The notes under the pieces were generated by a model. It worked only from the letters and a program-made list of their open reading frames with translations. It was not told the origin of the DNA and ran no database searches. A stretch of DNA of 64,000 nt from an uncultured Methanoregula sp. (lineage in GTDB: Archaea > Halobacteriota > Methanomicrobia > Methanomicrobiales > Methanospirillaceae). Positions 1 to 8,797 of this stretch are shown piece after piece; within the stretch, counting starts at the first letter, position 1; each line of letters begins with the position of its first letter. Position numbers and translations under genes: made by a program. The stretch lies in NCBI RefSeq assembly GCF_963667735.1, contig NZ_OY763919.1, positions 2,233,539 to 2,297,538 of the forward strand. The letters run 5' to 3'.

Positions 1-2
1 AA

Positions 3-2018
3 GCCTGGTACCTCAAGGGAAGTGCGCTCTTTGAGATGGCTGAATACGAGGATGCAATAGAAGCATTCAACCGGGCCCTGGAGATCCAGCCGGATTATGT
101 TGTGGCATATTATGACAAGGGCCGGGCACTGTATGCAATGAAGATGTACAAGGAATCTGTCCTTGCCTTTGACAACGCCTTATCCATCAAGGGAAAATAT
201 GTCGAAGCCCTGTATCACAAGGGAATAACTCTCGTACGGCTTCTCCAGTTCGAAAATGCTCTTGCTGCATTTGACCAGGCGCTCAAGATCCGTCCCAATT
301 TCGGCCATGTCTGGACCGGCAAGGGTATTGCATTGTCATCCCTTGGGAAAGATGAGGATGCCATCAGTTTCTTCCATAAAGCGCGCGGCATTGATCCAAA
401 GGATGCCCTTGCCAGTTATTATCTTGGGGTATCCTACCTGCGGCTGGGGAAATACCATGATGCGGTCAAAAATTTCGAGACTGCCCTTCTCCAGCGCCCG
501 CAGTGCGCAGAGGCATTTTACCAGAAAGGCCGGGCTCTTGCCATGCTCTCCATGAATCATGAAGCGCTGACATCCTATGACCGGGCCATTACCCTCAAAG
601 ACGATCTCTCGGAAGCCTGGCTCTACCGGGGCATCTCCTATGCCAGCCTGAGTGATTATGAGAAAGCGCTCGAGAACTATGATCATGCCATCCGGCTCAA
701 TGACCGGTACGCAGCCCCGTACCTCTTCCGGGGAATTGCGCTTATCAAGCTGAAACGGGATACCGAGGCCATCGACTCATTCGACCGGGCGCTTGTCCTG
801 AATCCTGAATATGCCGAAGCCTATTATTACCGGGGACTTGCCCTGCTCCAGCAGGAGCAGTTCGATGATGCGATAGCCGCCTTTGACCATGCACTTGGCA
901 TCAACAACCGCTATGCCGACGCGTATTACAACAAAGGCGTTGCCCTTGCCCGCACCGGCCATCTTGAAGAAGCCATATCTGCCTTCAACCAGACGCTCGG
1001 AATCCAGAGTGAGTATACCGAGGCAATTTATGAACGGGGCCGGGCACAGATCCGGACCGGGCGGTACAAGGATGCTATAGCATCGTTCGATCAGGTGCTT
1101 TCCATCAACCCCGGCTATGCGAATGCAATTTATGAAAAAGGCAGGGCGCTTATCTCGCTTGTCAATCTCACGGCCGCAATAGCGGCGTTCGATCGGGCCA
1201 TTGATATAAATCCGTCCTGCTGGCAGGCTTTTTTCTGGAAAGGCCGTGCCCTTGCCGAACAGGGAAGCCACGATGCTGCGATCACCGCCTATGACCGGGC
1301 TCTTGAGATCAAACCGGACTATTTCAGTCTTTATGATTACCGGGGCCTGGCATATGCAGCCCTGGAGCAGTACCACGAGGCGATTCTCTCTTACGACAAG
1401 GCACTCGAGATCGAGCATGCTGCCGAGATCTTCTCTCACAAGGGAGTCAGTCTTGCAGAGCTTGGGATGTTCCGGGATGCCATCGAGGCGTTTGACAAGG
1501 CCCTGAGTCATAATGAGACTCTGGTGGAAGCGTGGTTCGGCAAAGGCAATGCCTATTATGACCTTGGGAAATATTCCGATGCCCGATCGGCGTATGAAAA
1601 AGGCCTCTCCCTGGATTCGGAAAACGCCGAAGCCTGGACACGCCACGGGATGGTCCTCTCTTCACTCCACCAGTATGAAGAGGCCATCGAATCCTATGAT
1701 CGGGCACTGCTGATCGATCCGTCCTTCTCCATTGCATATTTTACAAGAGGAAGTGCTCTCTTTGCCCTGGAACGTTTCGAAGAAGCCACCGAGGCGTTCG
1801 ATGCAATGATCCAGATCCAGCCGGAATTTGTCGACGCCTGGATCCACAAGGGCCGGGCGCTGCAGGAACTCTCCCAGTACCAGGAAGCGCTCTCCTCCTT
1901 CAAGCGGGCTCTCGAGATCGAACCGGCGCGAAAGGAGATCTGGAATGATATCGGGGATATCCTGGACCGGATCGGAAAACACGAAGAAGCAAGAATCTGT
2001 TACGAGAAAGCCAAATAA
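3..2018 (+). CDS. TPR-repeat protein, 5' end cut by window edge
   Basis: The reading frame is open from the first bases of the window (A-W-Y-L-K-G-S-A-L-F-E precedes the first ATG at 36) and already sits inside a TPR motif, so the true start lies to the left. The visible part is about 670 residues and is almost wholly tandem 34-residue tetratricopeptide repeats, roughly nineteen, with the usual pattern of Gly/Ala at positions 8 and 20 and a Pro at the turn (for example A-L-E-I-Q-P-D-Y). No enzyme domain, signal peptide or membrane segment is seen. TPR arrays are protein-protein scaffolds; the partner is unknown. It is followed by signalling genes, which may be coincidence. Confidence 0.9.
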   Translation, partial: AWYLKGSALFEMAEYEDAIEAFNRALEIQPDYVVAYYDKGRALYAMKMYKESVLAFDNALSIKGKYVEALYHKGITLVRLLQFENALAAFDQALKIRPNFGHVWTGKGIALSSLGKDEDAISFFHKARGIDPKDALASYYLGVSYLRLGKYHDAVKNFETALLQRPQCAEAFYQKGRALAMLSMNHEALTSYDRAITLKDDLSEAWLYRGISYASLSDYEKALENYDHAIRLNDRYAAPYLFRGIALIKLKRDTEAIDSFDRALVLNPEYAEAYYYRGLALLQQEQFDDAIAAFDHALGINNRYADAYYNKGVALARTGHLEEAISAFNQTLGIQSEYTEAIYERGRAQIRTGRYKDAIASFDQVLSINPGYANAIYEKGRALISLVNLTAAIAAFDRAIDINPSCWQAFFWKGRALAEQGSHDAAITAYDRALEIKPDYFSLYDYRGLAYAALEQYHEAILSYDKALEIEHAAEIFSHKGVSLAELGMFRDAIEAFDKALSHNETLVEAWFGKGNAYYDLGKYSDARSAYEKGLSLDSENAEAWTRHGMVLSSLHQYEEAIESYDRALLIDPSFSIAYFTRGSALFALERFEEATEAFDAMIQIQPEFVDAWIHKGRALQELSQYQEALSSFKRALEIEPARKEIWNDIGDILDRIGKHEEARICYEKAK

Positions 2019-2087
2019 TCCCGATCCGTTTCACAGGGATGATGGATCTGTCCCCCATCTTTACGTTCATGCCCGCGAGAAAACAGA

Positions 2088-2094
2088 TTTTTTT
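2088..2094 (+). terminator. T-run downstream of TPR gene
   Basis: Seven T residues lie 70 bases after the TPR stop codon. Archaeal RNA polymerase terminates at such runs without needing a hairpin. The run is also AT-rich enough to be part of a promoter for the next gene, so the call is tentative. Confidence 0.3.
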
Positions 2095-2219
2095 AATAAT
2101 GCGATCCGGTTTTAGCGTATTTTTAAAAAATTCCTGATGCAATCTTCTCTGCGCACGTTAGTAAAAAACCGGGTACATTTCCCAAATATTATCTAGTACC
2201 GCCCGATAACTATCCAGTA

Positions 2220-3761
2220 ATGCAGCCGGTTCTCCAGATCCACAGGAAAGCAGGAGCTATTGCGGATGTTGTCTCGCTTTCGGGCCGGCTGGATTCCAAT
2301 ACCTCGTCTGAACTGGATGCCGTGCTGAAACAGATGGTAGGTTCCGGGTCCGTTCAGATCGTTCTCAACCTTGCGGAGATCGAATACGTAAGCAGTTCCG
2401 GTCTCCGGGTCATGCTCATCTGGCTCCGCCGGCTGAGAAAGATGCAGGGCGATCTCAAGATCGCCTGCCTCAAACCCCGTATCCAGGAAGTGCTTTTCCT
2501 TGCCGGGTTCAACCGGATCTTCGTTCTCTATGATTCCGAAGAGGCGGCTCTTGAAAGTTTCTCGTTTGCTGATCTTGAAGAGCATGAAAAAAGGATCCTG
2601 GATATCGTTGCATCGACCCTGGATATCGAAGAAGATCTCCGACGGACCAAGGAGAGTCTGGTCCAGTCCGAAACCATGTACAGGGCAATCTTTGAGAGCT
2701 CCGGCACTGCCATGGCGATTGTTGATGAGGACATGACGATCGTTCTTGTCAACTCCGAGTTCGAGAAACTGGCCGGGTATTCCCGGAAGGAACTTTCCGA
2801 GGTTTATTCCCTTCTTCCGTTTGTTGTCCGGGACGATCTCGGGATGGTAACCGAATTTCACGACCTGGTCTGCAAGGAAGCGGACAGCGAACCCCGCCAT
2901 TATGAGTTCAGGTTCAAGGACCGGGAAGGCAATATCCGGATTGTTTATGTGATGCTCGATATGATCCCAAAATCGTCCCGCAGGGTCTATTCCCTTCTCG
3001 ACATAACGGAGCTTCGCAAGATCGAAGAAGATCTCCGGCACGAACTTATGAGGAAACGGGAATTTATCATCCTTGCCGCCCATGAACTCCGCACCCCGCT
3101 CCAGCCGGCAATGGGATACCTGCATATGATCCTTGAAGAGCCCGAAGCCTTTGGTCTCAATGACGAGCTTAAATCTCTCCTGGAAAAATGCTCGGGCAAC
3201 ATCGATCATGTGAAGGAGACGATCGAACATATCATCAAGCTCAGCGACGTGGGATACGGGCCGGAACAGATGCTGCCCCGGTTCAAGCCCCAGTACCGGG
3301 AAACTTCGCCAAAGAGCCTGCTCGGAGCGTACATATCTGTCCTCAAATGCTCCGGTGATCTCCAGATCACGGTTGCAATTCCCGAAGACCTGAAAATAGT
3401 CACCGACAGCGAATATTTTTTCTTAATAATCCAGAGCCTGATCTTCAATTTAATCCGGTTTTCACCGGTTCCGGCAAAGATCCAGATCACGGTCGAGGTT
3501 GATGAACAATATCACCATTTCATCATCCGGAGTCCTTCGGCCGTTATCTCCCAGGACATTATCCCGATGTTGTTCAAACCGTTTTCCGTAACGCACGAAT
3601 CAAAACTCCTGGAAAAATTCGGGTTCATCGGCATCAGTCTTCCCGTTGCAAAAAAGATGGCAGAGCTCATGAGCGGGGATATTTCCGTATCCTGCGAACC
3701 CGGGGCTGGATGTGCGTTCGTCCTTTTATTACCCCGTACCGGCTCACCCGCGGATAAATGA
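2220..3761 (+). CDS. STAS - PAS - histidine kinase-like protein
   Basis: 513 residues. Residues 1-115 form a STAS (anti-sigma-factor-antagonist) domain with the V-S-S-S-G-L-R-V segment at 57-64, which corresponds to the phosphorylatable D-S-S-G loop of SpoIIAA. A PAS domain follows (about 150-268), then a HisKA dimerisation helix with its phospho-acceptor at His288 (A-A-H-E-L-R-T-P), then an HATPase-like region (385-510). The HATPase part looks degenerate: the N-box reads N-L-I-R-F-S, I find no D-x-G-x-G box, and the last Gly box reads G-F-I-G-I-S. ATP binding is therefore uncertain. No membrane segment, so probably cytosolic. A SpoIIE-type phosphatase lies 1.6 kb downstream and is a possible partner by inference. 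Confidence 0.85.
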   Translation: MQPVLQIHRKAGAIADVVSLSGRLDSNTSSELDAVLKQMVGSGSVQIVLNLAEIEYVSSSGLRVMLIWLRRLRKMQGDLKIACLKPRIQEVLFLAGFNRIFVLYDSEEAALESFSFADLEEHEKRILDIVASTLDIEEDLRRTKESLVQSETMYRAIFESSGTAMAIVDEDMTIVLVNSEFEKLAGYSRKELSEVYSLLPFVVRDDLGMVTEFHDLVCKEADSEPRHYEFRFKDREGNIRIVYVMLDMIPKSSRRVYSLLDITELRKIEEDLRHELMRKREFIILAAHELRTPLQPAMGYLHMILEEPEAFGLNDELKSLLEKCSGNIDHVKETIEHIIKLSDVGYGPEQMLPRFKPQYRETSPKSLLGAYISVLKCSGDLQITVAIPEDLKIVTDSEYFFLIIQSLIFNLIRFSPVPAKIQITVEVDEQYHHFIIRSPSAVISQDIIPMLFKPFSVTHESKLLEKFGFIGISLPVAKKMAELMSGDISVSCEPGAGCAFVLLLPRTGSPADK

Positions 3762-3820
3762 TATGTCCCGGGGCAGGTATATGGCTCCGGAAATAATGTA
3801 AGATCCGTCAGGAACCTGAC

Positions 3821-3830
3821 GTTTTAATAC
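3821..3830 (+). promoter_or_regulatory. Box A (TATA) for the Cache lipoprotein
   Basis: An AT-rich element (gttttaatac) is centred about 27 bases before the ATG at 3853. That spacing puts the transcript start almost at this ATG, so it favours 3853 over the in-frame ATG at 3844. Confidence 0.45.
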
Positions 3831-3852
3831 CGAATCTCCCGAAATGATTTGC

Positions 3853-4437
3853 ATGAAATCAGGTTTTTTTCTTATCGTAGTTCTTATATTGATGCTGCTT
3901 CTTGCCTCCGGCTGCGTACAACCCGAAGTCCGGAACACGACGGGCACCTCACCGGAGCCTTCAACCCGGGATGCGATGGTTGCGTTTGTCAAGGAAGCGG
4001 TCCTGTATGCCCATACCCATGGCAGGGATGCAGCTCTTGCAGAATTTTCAAAGAAGAACGGTTCGTTTTTCCGGGAAGATCTCTACATCTATGCCTATGA
4101 TTTCAATGGTACGACGATTGCTCACCCGGTAAATCCTGAAAAGATTGGCGTAAACCGGCTTTTTGAACCCGATGCAATGGGTCACCCATTCATCCACGAG
4201 CTCCGGGCACAGGCCCAGAACGGATCGGGGTTTTCTGAATATTATTACATCAACCCCGTGCACAACAATTCTGTTGAGCGGAAACTCGGGTATGTTGAGA
4301 AGGTGGATGGGGACTGGTGGCTTGGATCCGGCATTTATGTCGGCCCCCTCGATTCCCCGGCAACTGCTCCGGCGATTGGTTACGTGGGCAGGGAAAATGC
4401 GGAGAATCTTACAATCGCTGTAAATAAAACAATATAA
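3853..4437 (+). CDS. Lipoprotein with single Cache sensor domain
   Basis: 194 residues from ATG 3853; an in-frame ATG at 3844 would add three residues. The N-terminus is a lipoprotein signal: a positively charged start, a hydrophobic stretch and a lipobox L-A-S-G-C with the Cys at residue 21. After a short Thr/Ser/Pro linker comes an extracytoplasmic Cache-like fold: helix R-D-A-A-L-A-E-F, then the Y-I-Y-A-Y-D-F-N-G-T strand pair, then the D-W-W-L-G-S-G-I-Y end characteristic of sCache_2. Such domains bind small ligands, usually as the outer part of a receptor; here it stands alone and may pass a ligand to a separate receptor. It directly follows the STAS kinase gene, 91 bases downstream. Confidence 0.75.
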   Translation: MKSGFFLIVVLILMLLLASGCVQPEVRNTTGTSPEPSTRDAMVAFVKEAVLYAHTHGRDAALAEFSKKNGSFFREDLYIYAYDFNGTTIAHPVNPEKIGVNRLFEPDAMGHPFIHELRAQAQNGSGFSEYYYINPVHNNSVERKLGYVEKVDGDWWLGSGIYVGPLDSPATAPAIGYVGRENAENLTIAVNKTI

Positions 4438-4931
4438 CCTGTTTTTTCTGTCTGGCAATGCCAGCGGCCTGGTTAATACAGAATTCTTTCCCCGGTTATG
4501 GGTTATCCGACCGGCCCTGTCAATCCTGCCTGTATCCGGACGGTACCCTGACACTCTTTGAGGATCCCGATATCATGATCCTGCAGAAACTCTTCTCGTA
4601 ACCGGAACAATGGAGTGCCGGATTTTTCATTTTTTGCTCTTGTAGAAATCCTTCCTACAACGTGCTCAGTGGAATTATGAGAGTGCCCCCCTCTCTCCCC
4701 CAGAGGGGGAGGCGACCCAAGGGGACAAGCCCCCTTGACTCCCAGTTTCAATCATTTTTTCGACGGTCCAATAAGGCCATGCTCCACGGGGCGAGGGTTG
4801 ATAGACCCCGAGCGCCCGTGGCTCCATCACTATCTGATATCATCCCTCCCAGGTACTCTACAGAGCACTTTTTTATAACGTGTACCGGAAGTCTTCCGGT
4901 AGATCACAACCATGAGACCTGCAGCACGTAG
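4438..4931. other. 494-bp region without a convincing gene
   Basis: No frame here has convincing codon use or a recognisable domain. Frames open on both strands between 4503 and 4931 are low-complexity and overlap hairpins. A pair of G/C-rich inverted repeats lies at 4695-4737 and another C/G-rich palindromic stretch near 4785-4825. It may be a decayed gene or a non-coding RNA; nothing decides between these. Confidence 0.5.
4695..4737. repeat. Two adjacent perfect hairpins
   Basis: Stem 1 pairs CTCCCCC (4695-4701) with GGGGGAG (4705-4711) over a three-base loop. Stem 2 pairs CAAGGGG (4718-4724) with CCCCTTG (4731-4737) over a six-base loop. Only six bases separate the stems. They are not followed by a T-run, so they do not look like a classical terminator. 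Confidence 0.7.
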
Positions 4932-5219
4932 TCAGAGATCGCGGGCGGTCCTGAAAGGAGATTCCGTCTCTTCTTTCTGCTGGTGATGTTCGATGAGCCG
5001 GCGGATCTCATCGTAGGCTTTCTGTTTGTCCTTGATACCGGTGAAAAGTATCCGCACTTCGTCGATATCATCCTTGATATATATTGCTTCATCATAAGCG
5101 ATCAGAAGAATCTTCCCGTCGGGGCCGAATGTATGTTCTTCCCGCTCCCCGGTCATGTACCGCTCCCGCTGCTCTTTTGTCGGCGCCGAATATTTGCTCT
5201 CGTACCGGAAAACACCCAT
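4932..5219 (-). CDS. Small conserved-looking hypothetical protein
   Basis: 95 residues, ATG start at 5219, hydrophilic, no Cys and no membrane segment. The N-terminal half has a beta-rich pattern (D-G-K-I-L-L-I-A-Y-D-E-A-I-Y-I) followed by a short helix and a charged, Lys/Glu-rich tail. Codon use matches the neighbours. I do not recognise the family. It is the only minus-strand gene between the two plus-strand signalling genes. Confidence 0.55.
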   Translation of the reverse strand: MGVFRYESKYSAPTKEQRERYMTGEREEHTFGPDGKILLIAYDEAIYIKDDIDEVRILFTGIKDKQKAYDEIRRLIEHHQQKEETESPFRTARDL

Positions 5220-5383
5220 GGCTATTTCCTGTAATCACATATTTCCCATGGTGCATTAAAGATGCCTGCCGGATATCCTGCCTCCTCTTACCCGTCCTCT
5301 CCAGCCAACCCGGCGGTCACCCCCCTCGCGAAAAGAAAGATTATTCATATAACCTCGTGGCTATTCTTGCATAGGAGCAGAAC

Positions 5384-7816
5384 ATGAAATCGCCGTGCGG
5401 GACATTTCACGATGCTGTTATCGACTTTTTACCAGATGCCACGTTCGTGATCGATCTTGAAGGCCGGGTGACAGCCTGGAACCATGCAATGGAAGAGGTG
5501 ACGGGCGTACCGGCAGAGTCAATGCTGGGGAAAGGCAGGTACGAGTATGCGGTTCCGTTCTATGGCGAGCAGAAACCGATGCTTGCGAACCTGATCTTCA
5601 TGCCGGAGGTGGAGATAGAGAAACGATATGACTCTATTAAAAAGATCGGCGATACGCTTGTCGTGGATATTTACATAGAGAACTTCCGTCCGGGGGGAGT
5701 CTATTTCTGGGCAAAGGCGAGCCCGATTTATGATCCGCAGGGAAATATTATTGGCGCAATTGAAACGATCCGGGATATCACGGACCGGAAACGGGCCGAG
5801 CAGGCGATGGTCCGGCTCAACCGCCAGATGTCCGAGATCATCGATTTCCTCCCGGATGCCACGTTCGTGATCGATCTTGAAGGCCGGGTGACAGCCTGGA
5901 ACCATGCAATGGAAGAGGTGACGGGCGTACCGGCAGAGTCAATGCTGGGGAAAGGCAGGTACGAGTATGCGGTCCCGTTCTACGGCGAACAGAAACCGAT
6001 GCTTGCGAACCTGATCTTCATGCCGGAAGCCGAGATAGAAAAGCGGTATGACACCATTGAGAAGATCGGCGATACGCTTGTCGTGGATATTTACATAGAG
6101 AACTTCCGTCCGGGGGGAGTCTATTTCTGGGCAAAGGCGAGCCCGATTTATGATCCGCAGGGAAATATCATTGGCGCGATTGAAACGATCCGGGATATCA
6201 CGGACCGGAAGCGTGCCGAGCAGGCAATGATCCGTCTCAACCGCCAGATGTCCGAGATCATCGATTTCCTCCCGGATGCCACGTTCGTGATCGATCTTGA
6301 AGGCCGGGTGACAGCCTGGAACCATGCAATGGAAGAGGTGACGGGCGTACCGTCCGAATCGATGCTGGGGAAAGGCAGGTACGAGTATGCAGTCCCGTTC
6401 TACGGCGAGCAGAAACCGATGCTTGCGAACCTGATCTTCATGCCGGAAGCCGAGATAGAAAAGCGGTATGACACCATCGAGAAGATCGGCGATACGCTTG
6501 TCGTGGATATTTACATCGAGAACTTCCGTCCGGGGGGAGTCTACTTCTGGGCAAAGGCGAGCCCGATTTACGATCCCCAGGGAAACATCTCCGGTGCGAT
6601 CCAGACGATCCGGGATATTACGGACCGGAAACGGGCCGAGCAGGAAATTGTCAGTTCCCGGAGGAGCCTTTCCGATATCATCAACTTTTTACCGGATGCC
6701 ACTCTCGCCATAAACCTCGACGGTGTGGCACTTACCTGGAACAGGGCCATGGAGGACCTGACCGGCATATCGAAGGATGATATGATTGGAAAAGGAGATC
6801 TCGCATATTCCCTGCCGTTTTACAAGGAGCGCAGACCTATGCTCGCAGATCTCATTCTCCGGCCGGAAGCCGAGGTCGAGAGCCTCTATACCCATGTGAA
6901 GCGGGAAGGCGATACGCTCGTCGTGGATACGTTCATTCCTCACCTGGGTAAATCCGGCAGGTATTTCTGGGCCAAGGCAAGTCCGCTGTATGACCCGCAG
7001 GGAAAGATAACCGGGGCCATCGAGACCATCCGGGATATCACGGAACGCCGGGAGATGGAGGGGCGTCTTGCCCGGTCGAATGCCGAACTCCAGATCGCAG
7101 CCGAGATCCAGCAGAGTTTCATGCCCGATGTCATTCCCCAGATCACCGGCTTCGATATCGCTGCCCGGAGCGTGATGGCAAAAGAAGTGGGAGGGGATTT
7201 CTTTGACGTGATCCCGTTTGAGATAATCTCCCTTGGAAAAGGAACGCTCGGTCTTCTTGTTGCCGATGTATCCGGAAAAGGTGTCCCGGCTGCGCTGTTC
7301 ATGGCATTATCCCGGATCGTGGTCCGGGTCAATGTGCTCTGGCACCGGGATCCGGCGCAGGCAATCTATGCCTCCAACAATATCATTTCGCAGGACTCCA
7401 AGGCGGGCATGTTCGTAACTCTCTTTTATGGGATGATCTCGGAAAAGGACAGCACCCTGACTTACGTGAATGCCGGTCACAACCCCCCGATGGTTTACCG
7501 GGCCAGGGATGGATCCATAGAAGAACTCATGCCAACAGGAATTGTACTCGGGGCAGTCGAGAACCGGGAATATTTTTCCCGGGTCATTGGAATAGAATCC
7601 AATGATATCATTGTCATGTACACGGATGGCGTTACCGAATCCATCAATCAGAAGGAAGAGTTGTTCGGTGAAGACCGGCTCCGCTCCATCATCAGCAGCA
7701 ATGCCCGGCTGCCGGCAGTGGAAATTCTTGTAAAAATCCTGGATGGCGTCCGGGAATTTACCGGCGATATGCCACAATTCGATGACATCACCCTGATGGT
7801 GATCAAAAAAGCCTGA
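5384..7816 (+). CDS. Four-PAS SpoIIE-type protein phosphatase
   Basis: 810 residues. Four PAS modules of exactly 140 residues each (about 13-152, 153-292, 293-432, 433-572) precede a short helix and a PP2C/SpoIIE phosphatase domain (about 575-810). Metal-binding motifs are present: E-V-G-G-D-F-F-D-V, V-A-D-V-S-G-K-G, Y-T-D-G-V-T-E-S and the closing F-D-D-I-T-L-M. SpoIIE/RsbU-type phosphatases dephosphorylate STAS-domain partners; the STAS-PAS kinase-like protein upstream at 2220-3761 is a candidate substrate by inference. PAS modules 1-3 are nearly identical even in DNA; module 4 is diverged. No membrane segment. Confidence 0.92.
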   Translation: MKSPCGTFHDAVIDFLPDATFVIDLEGRVTAWNHAMEEVTGVPAESMLGKGRYEYAVPFYGEQKPMLANLIFMPEVEIEKRYDSIKKIGDTLVVDIYIENFRPGGVYFWAKASPIYDPQGNIIGAIETIRDITDRKRAEQAMVRLNRQMSEIIDFLPDATFVIDLEGRVTAWNHAMEEVTGVPAESMLGKGRYEYAVPFYGEQKPMLANLIFMPEAEIEKRYDTIEKIGDTLVVDIYIENFRPGGVYFWAKASPIYDPQGNIIGAIETIRDITDRKRAEQAMIRLNRQMSEIIDFLPDATFVIDLEGRVTAWNHAMEEVTGVPSESMLGKGRYEYAVPFYGEQKPMLANLIFMPEAEIEKRYDTIEKIGDTLVVDIYIENFRPGGVYFWAKASPIYDPQGNISGAIQTIRDITDRKRAEQEIVSSRRSLSDIINFLPDATLAINLDGVALTWNRAMEDLTGISKDDMIGKGDLAYSLPFYKERRPMLADLILRPEAEVESLYTHVKREGDTLVVDTFIPHLGKSGRYFWAKASPLYDPQGKITGAIETIRDITERREMEGRLARSNAELQIAAEIQQSFMPDVIPQITGFDIAARSVMAKEVGGDFFDVIPFEIISLGKGTLGLLVADVSGKGVPAALFMALSRIVVRVNVLWHRDPAQAIYASNNIISQDSKAGMFVTLFYGMISEKDSTLTYVNAGHNPPMVYRARDGSIEELMPTGIVLGAVENREYFSRVIGIESNDIIVMYTDGVTESINQKEELFGEDRLRSIISSNARLPAVEILVKILDGVREFTGDMPQFDDITLMVIKKA
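5420..7079 (+). repeat. Four tandem 420-bp PAS-coding repeats
   Basis: The period is exactly 420 bases: the same 30-base block recurs at offsets 5431, 5851 and 6271, and a diverged version at 6691. Copies 2 and 3 differ at only 8 of the first 300 aligned bases, mostly silent. Copies 1 and 2 differ chiefly at 5585-5640. Copy 4 is clearly older. Confidence 0.95.
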
Positions 7817-7941
7817 AGCCGGAAAGATGGTATAATTACCGGTTCTCTCCGGTCTCAAAATCCTGCCTGGAACCGGATCCGGGGCAGTATCCGGATAAGA
7901 CCGGAATTTTACCCTGCATTTTTGCGTTTTATGGGTTTTTA

Positions 7942-8442
7942 TCAGATGATGACCTGTTTTACCTGGGGCAGTGCCCGTATCTCCTCGATTACGCCATGCG
8001 GCAGGGAGTTTTCAACGATAATCACCAGTTTTGGTTCTTCAGAGAATTCCGGATCGGTGACGAAGATCTGCCGGATCGAGAGCATATGGTTTGAGAGGAC
8101 CCGCACCGCCGCACCGACAATCCCCTGCTCGTTTGCGTTCTTCGGAAGAACCGTGATGACAACAAACCCGAGCGATTCGGCAACCCTGCTCAGGTCCGGG
8201 GTTGCCCGCATGTTGAGGAAGATATCGCGGAGCATCGGACGCGAAAGAATGCGCCGTGCCGTGGAATCGACAACCCGGCGATCGGAACCAATGGCTTTTG
8301 CCACTGCGGTTGCCGGCATCTCAATGCCATTGCAGCTGATCCTCCCGTCTTCGGTTACCCCGAATCCGTTCTCCAGGAGAAAGCGCACTACCCGGCTCTG
8401 GGATGGGGAATCGGCAAAATCGTGGATGATATCAGACCACAT
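7942..8442 (-). CDS. ACT-domain regulator of amino acid metabolism
   Basis: 166 residues from ATG 8442; a GTG at 8451 would add three. The N-terminal half is a helical DNA-binding-like region (R-V-V-R-F-L-L-E-N-G-F-G-V, then A-I-G-S-D-R-R-V-V-D-S-T), and the C-terminal half from about residue 88 is a beta-alpha-beta ACT domain (V-V-I-T-V-L-P-K-N-A-N-E-Q-G-I-V-G-A). This matches the archaeal family predicted to regulate amino acid metabolism by binding an amino acid (COG2150). A strong box A lies 26 bases upstream of the ATG, so the mRNA is probably leaderless and 8442 is the favoured start. Confidence 0.85.
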   Translation of the reverse strand: MWSDIIHDFADSPSQSRVVRFLLENGFGVTEDGRISCNGIEMPATAVAKAIGSDRRVVDSTARRILSRPMLRDIFLNMRATPDLSRVAESLGFVVITVLPKNANEQGIVGAAVRVLSNHMLSIRQIFVTDPEFSEEPKLVIIVENSLPHGVIEEIRALPQVKQVII

Positions 8443-8464
8443 ACTCACCACTGGGAAATATGCC

Positions 8465-8473
8465 TATAAATAT
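8465..8473 (-). promoter_or_regulatory. Box A for the ACT-domain gene
   Basis: On the minus strand the element reads ATATTTATA, close to the archaeal consensus. Its centre is about 26 bases from the ATG at 8442. Confidence 0.65.
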
Positions 8474-8612
8474 ACAGCGATGCGCTTCCAGGGTCATCGG
8501 TGCTATAGAATTGCCAAGGTTTCGGCGCTCATGCGTTCCAGACCTGCGTCCCGTGCCGGAATCGGCCAAAATCACCTGCACAGAGAGGACATGGTGCAGA
8601 TCCTTACACAAG

Positions 8613-8621
8613 TTTTTATTA
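8613..8621 (+). promoter_or_regulatory. Box A for tRNA-Leu
   Basis: TTTTTATTA sits about 35 bases before the mature tRNA 5' end, leaving room for a short leader. Confidence 0.6.
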
Positions 8622-8651
8622 GATAGACAACCTCTTTGTTATGGCACAAAA

Positions 8652-8736
8652 GCGAGGGTAGCCAAGCCAGGTCAAAGGCGCTAGGTTGAGGGCCTAGTCT
8701 CGTAGGAGTTCTTGGGTTCGAATCCCATCCCTCGCA
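8652..8736 (+). tRNA. tRNA-Leu(GAG)
   Basis: 85 nt. The acceptor stem pairs GCGAGGG (8652-8658) with CCCTCGC (8729-8735), discriminator A at 8736, no encoded CCA. The anticodon stem CTAGG/CCTAG holds the loop TTGAGGG with anticodon GAG. A long variable arm (ctcgtaggagt region) marks a class II tRNA, and the T loop reads GGTTCGAATCC. No intron is seen. GAG reads CTC and CTT leucine codons. Confidence 0.97.
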
Positions 8737-8797
8737 TCTCTGTTCTGATCCGATTTTCTTGAGAATTTTTATCATTTGCAGTGCACTATCCTTTCCT

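Noticed and set aside
777..1646. Long minus-strand open frame inside the TPR gene
   Set aside because: It is antisense to a continuous TPR array and arises from its repeated codon pattern; no domain is seen.
2193..3230. 345-codon minus-strand frame opposite the STAS-PAS kinase
   Set aside because: The plus-strand frame carries STAS, PAS and HisKA motifs; the antisense frame has none.
5420..7079. Possible CRISPR-like array
   Set aside because: The repeat unit is 420 bases, in frame and without spacers; it encodes PAS domains. No CRISPR array was found anywhere in the window.
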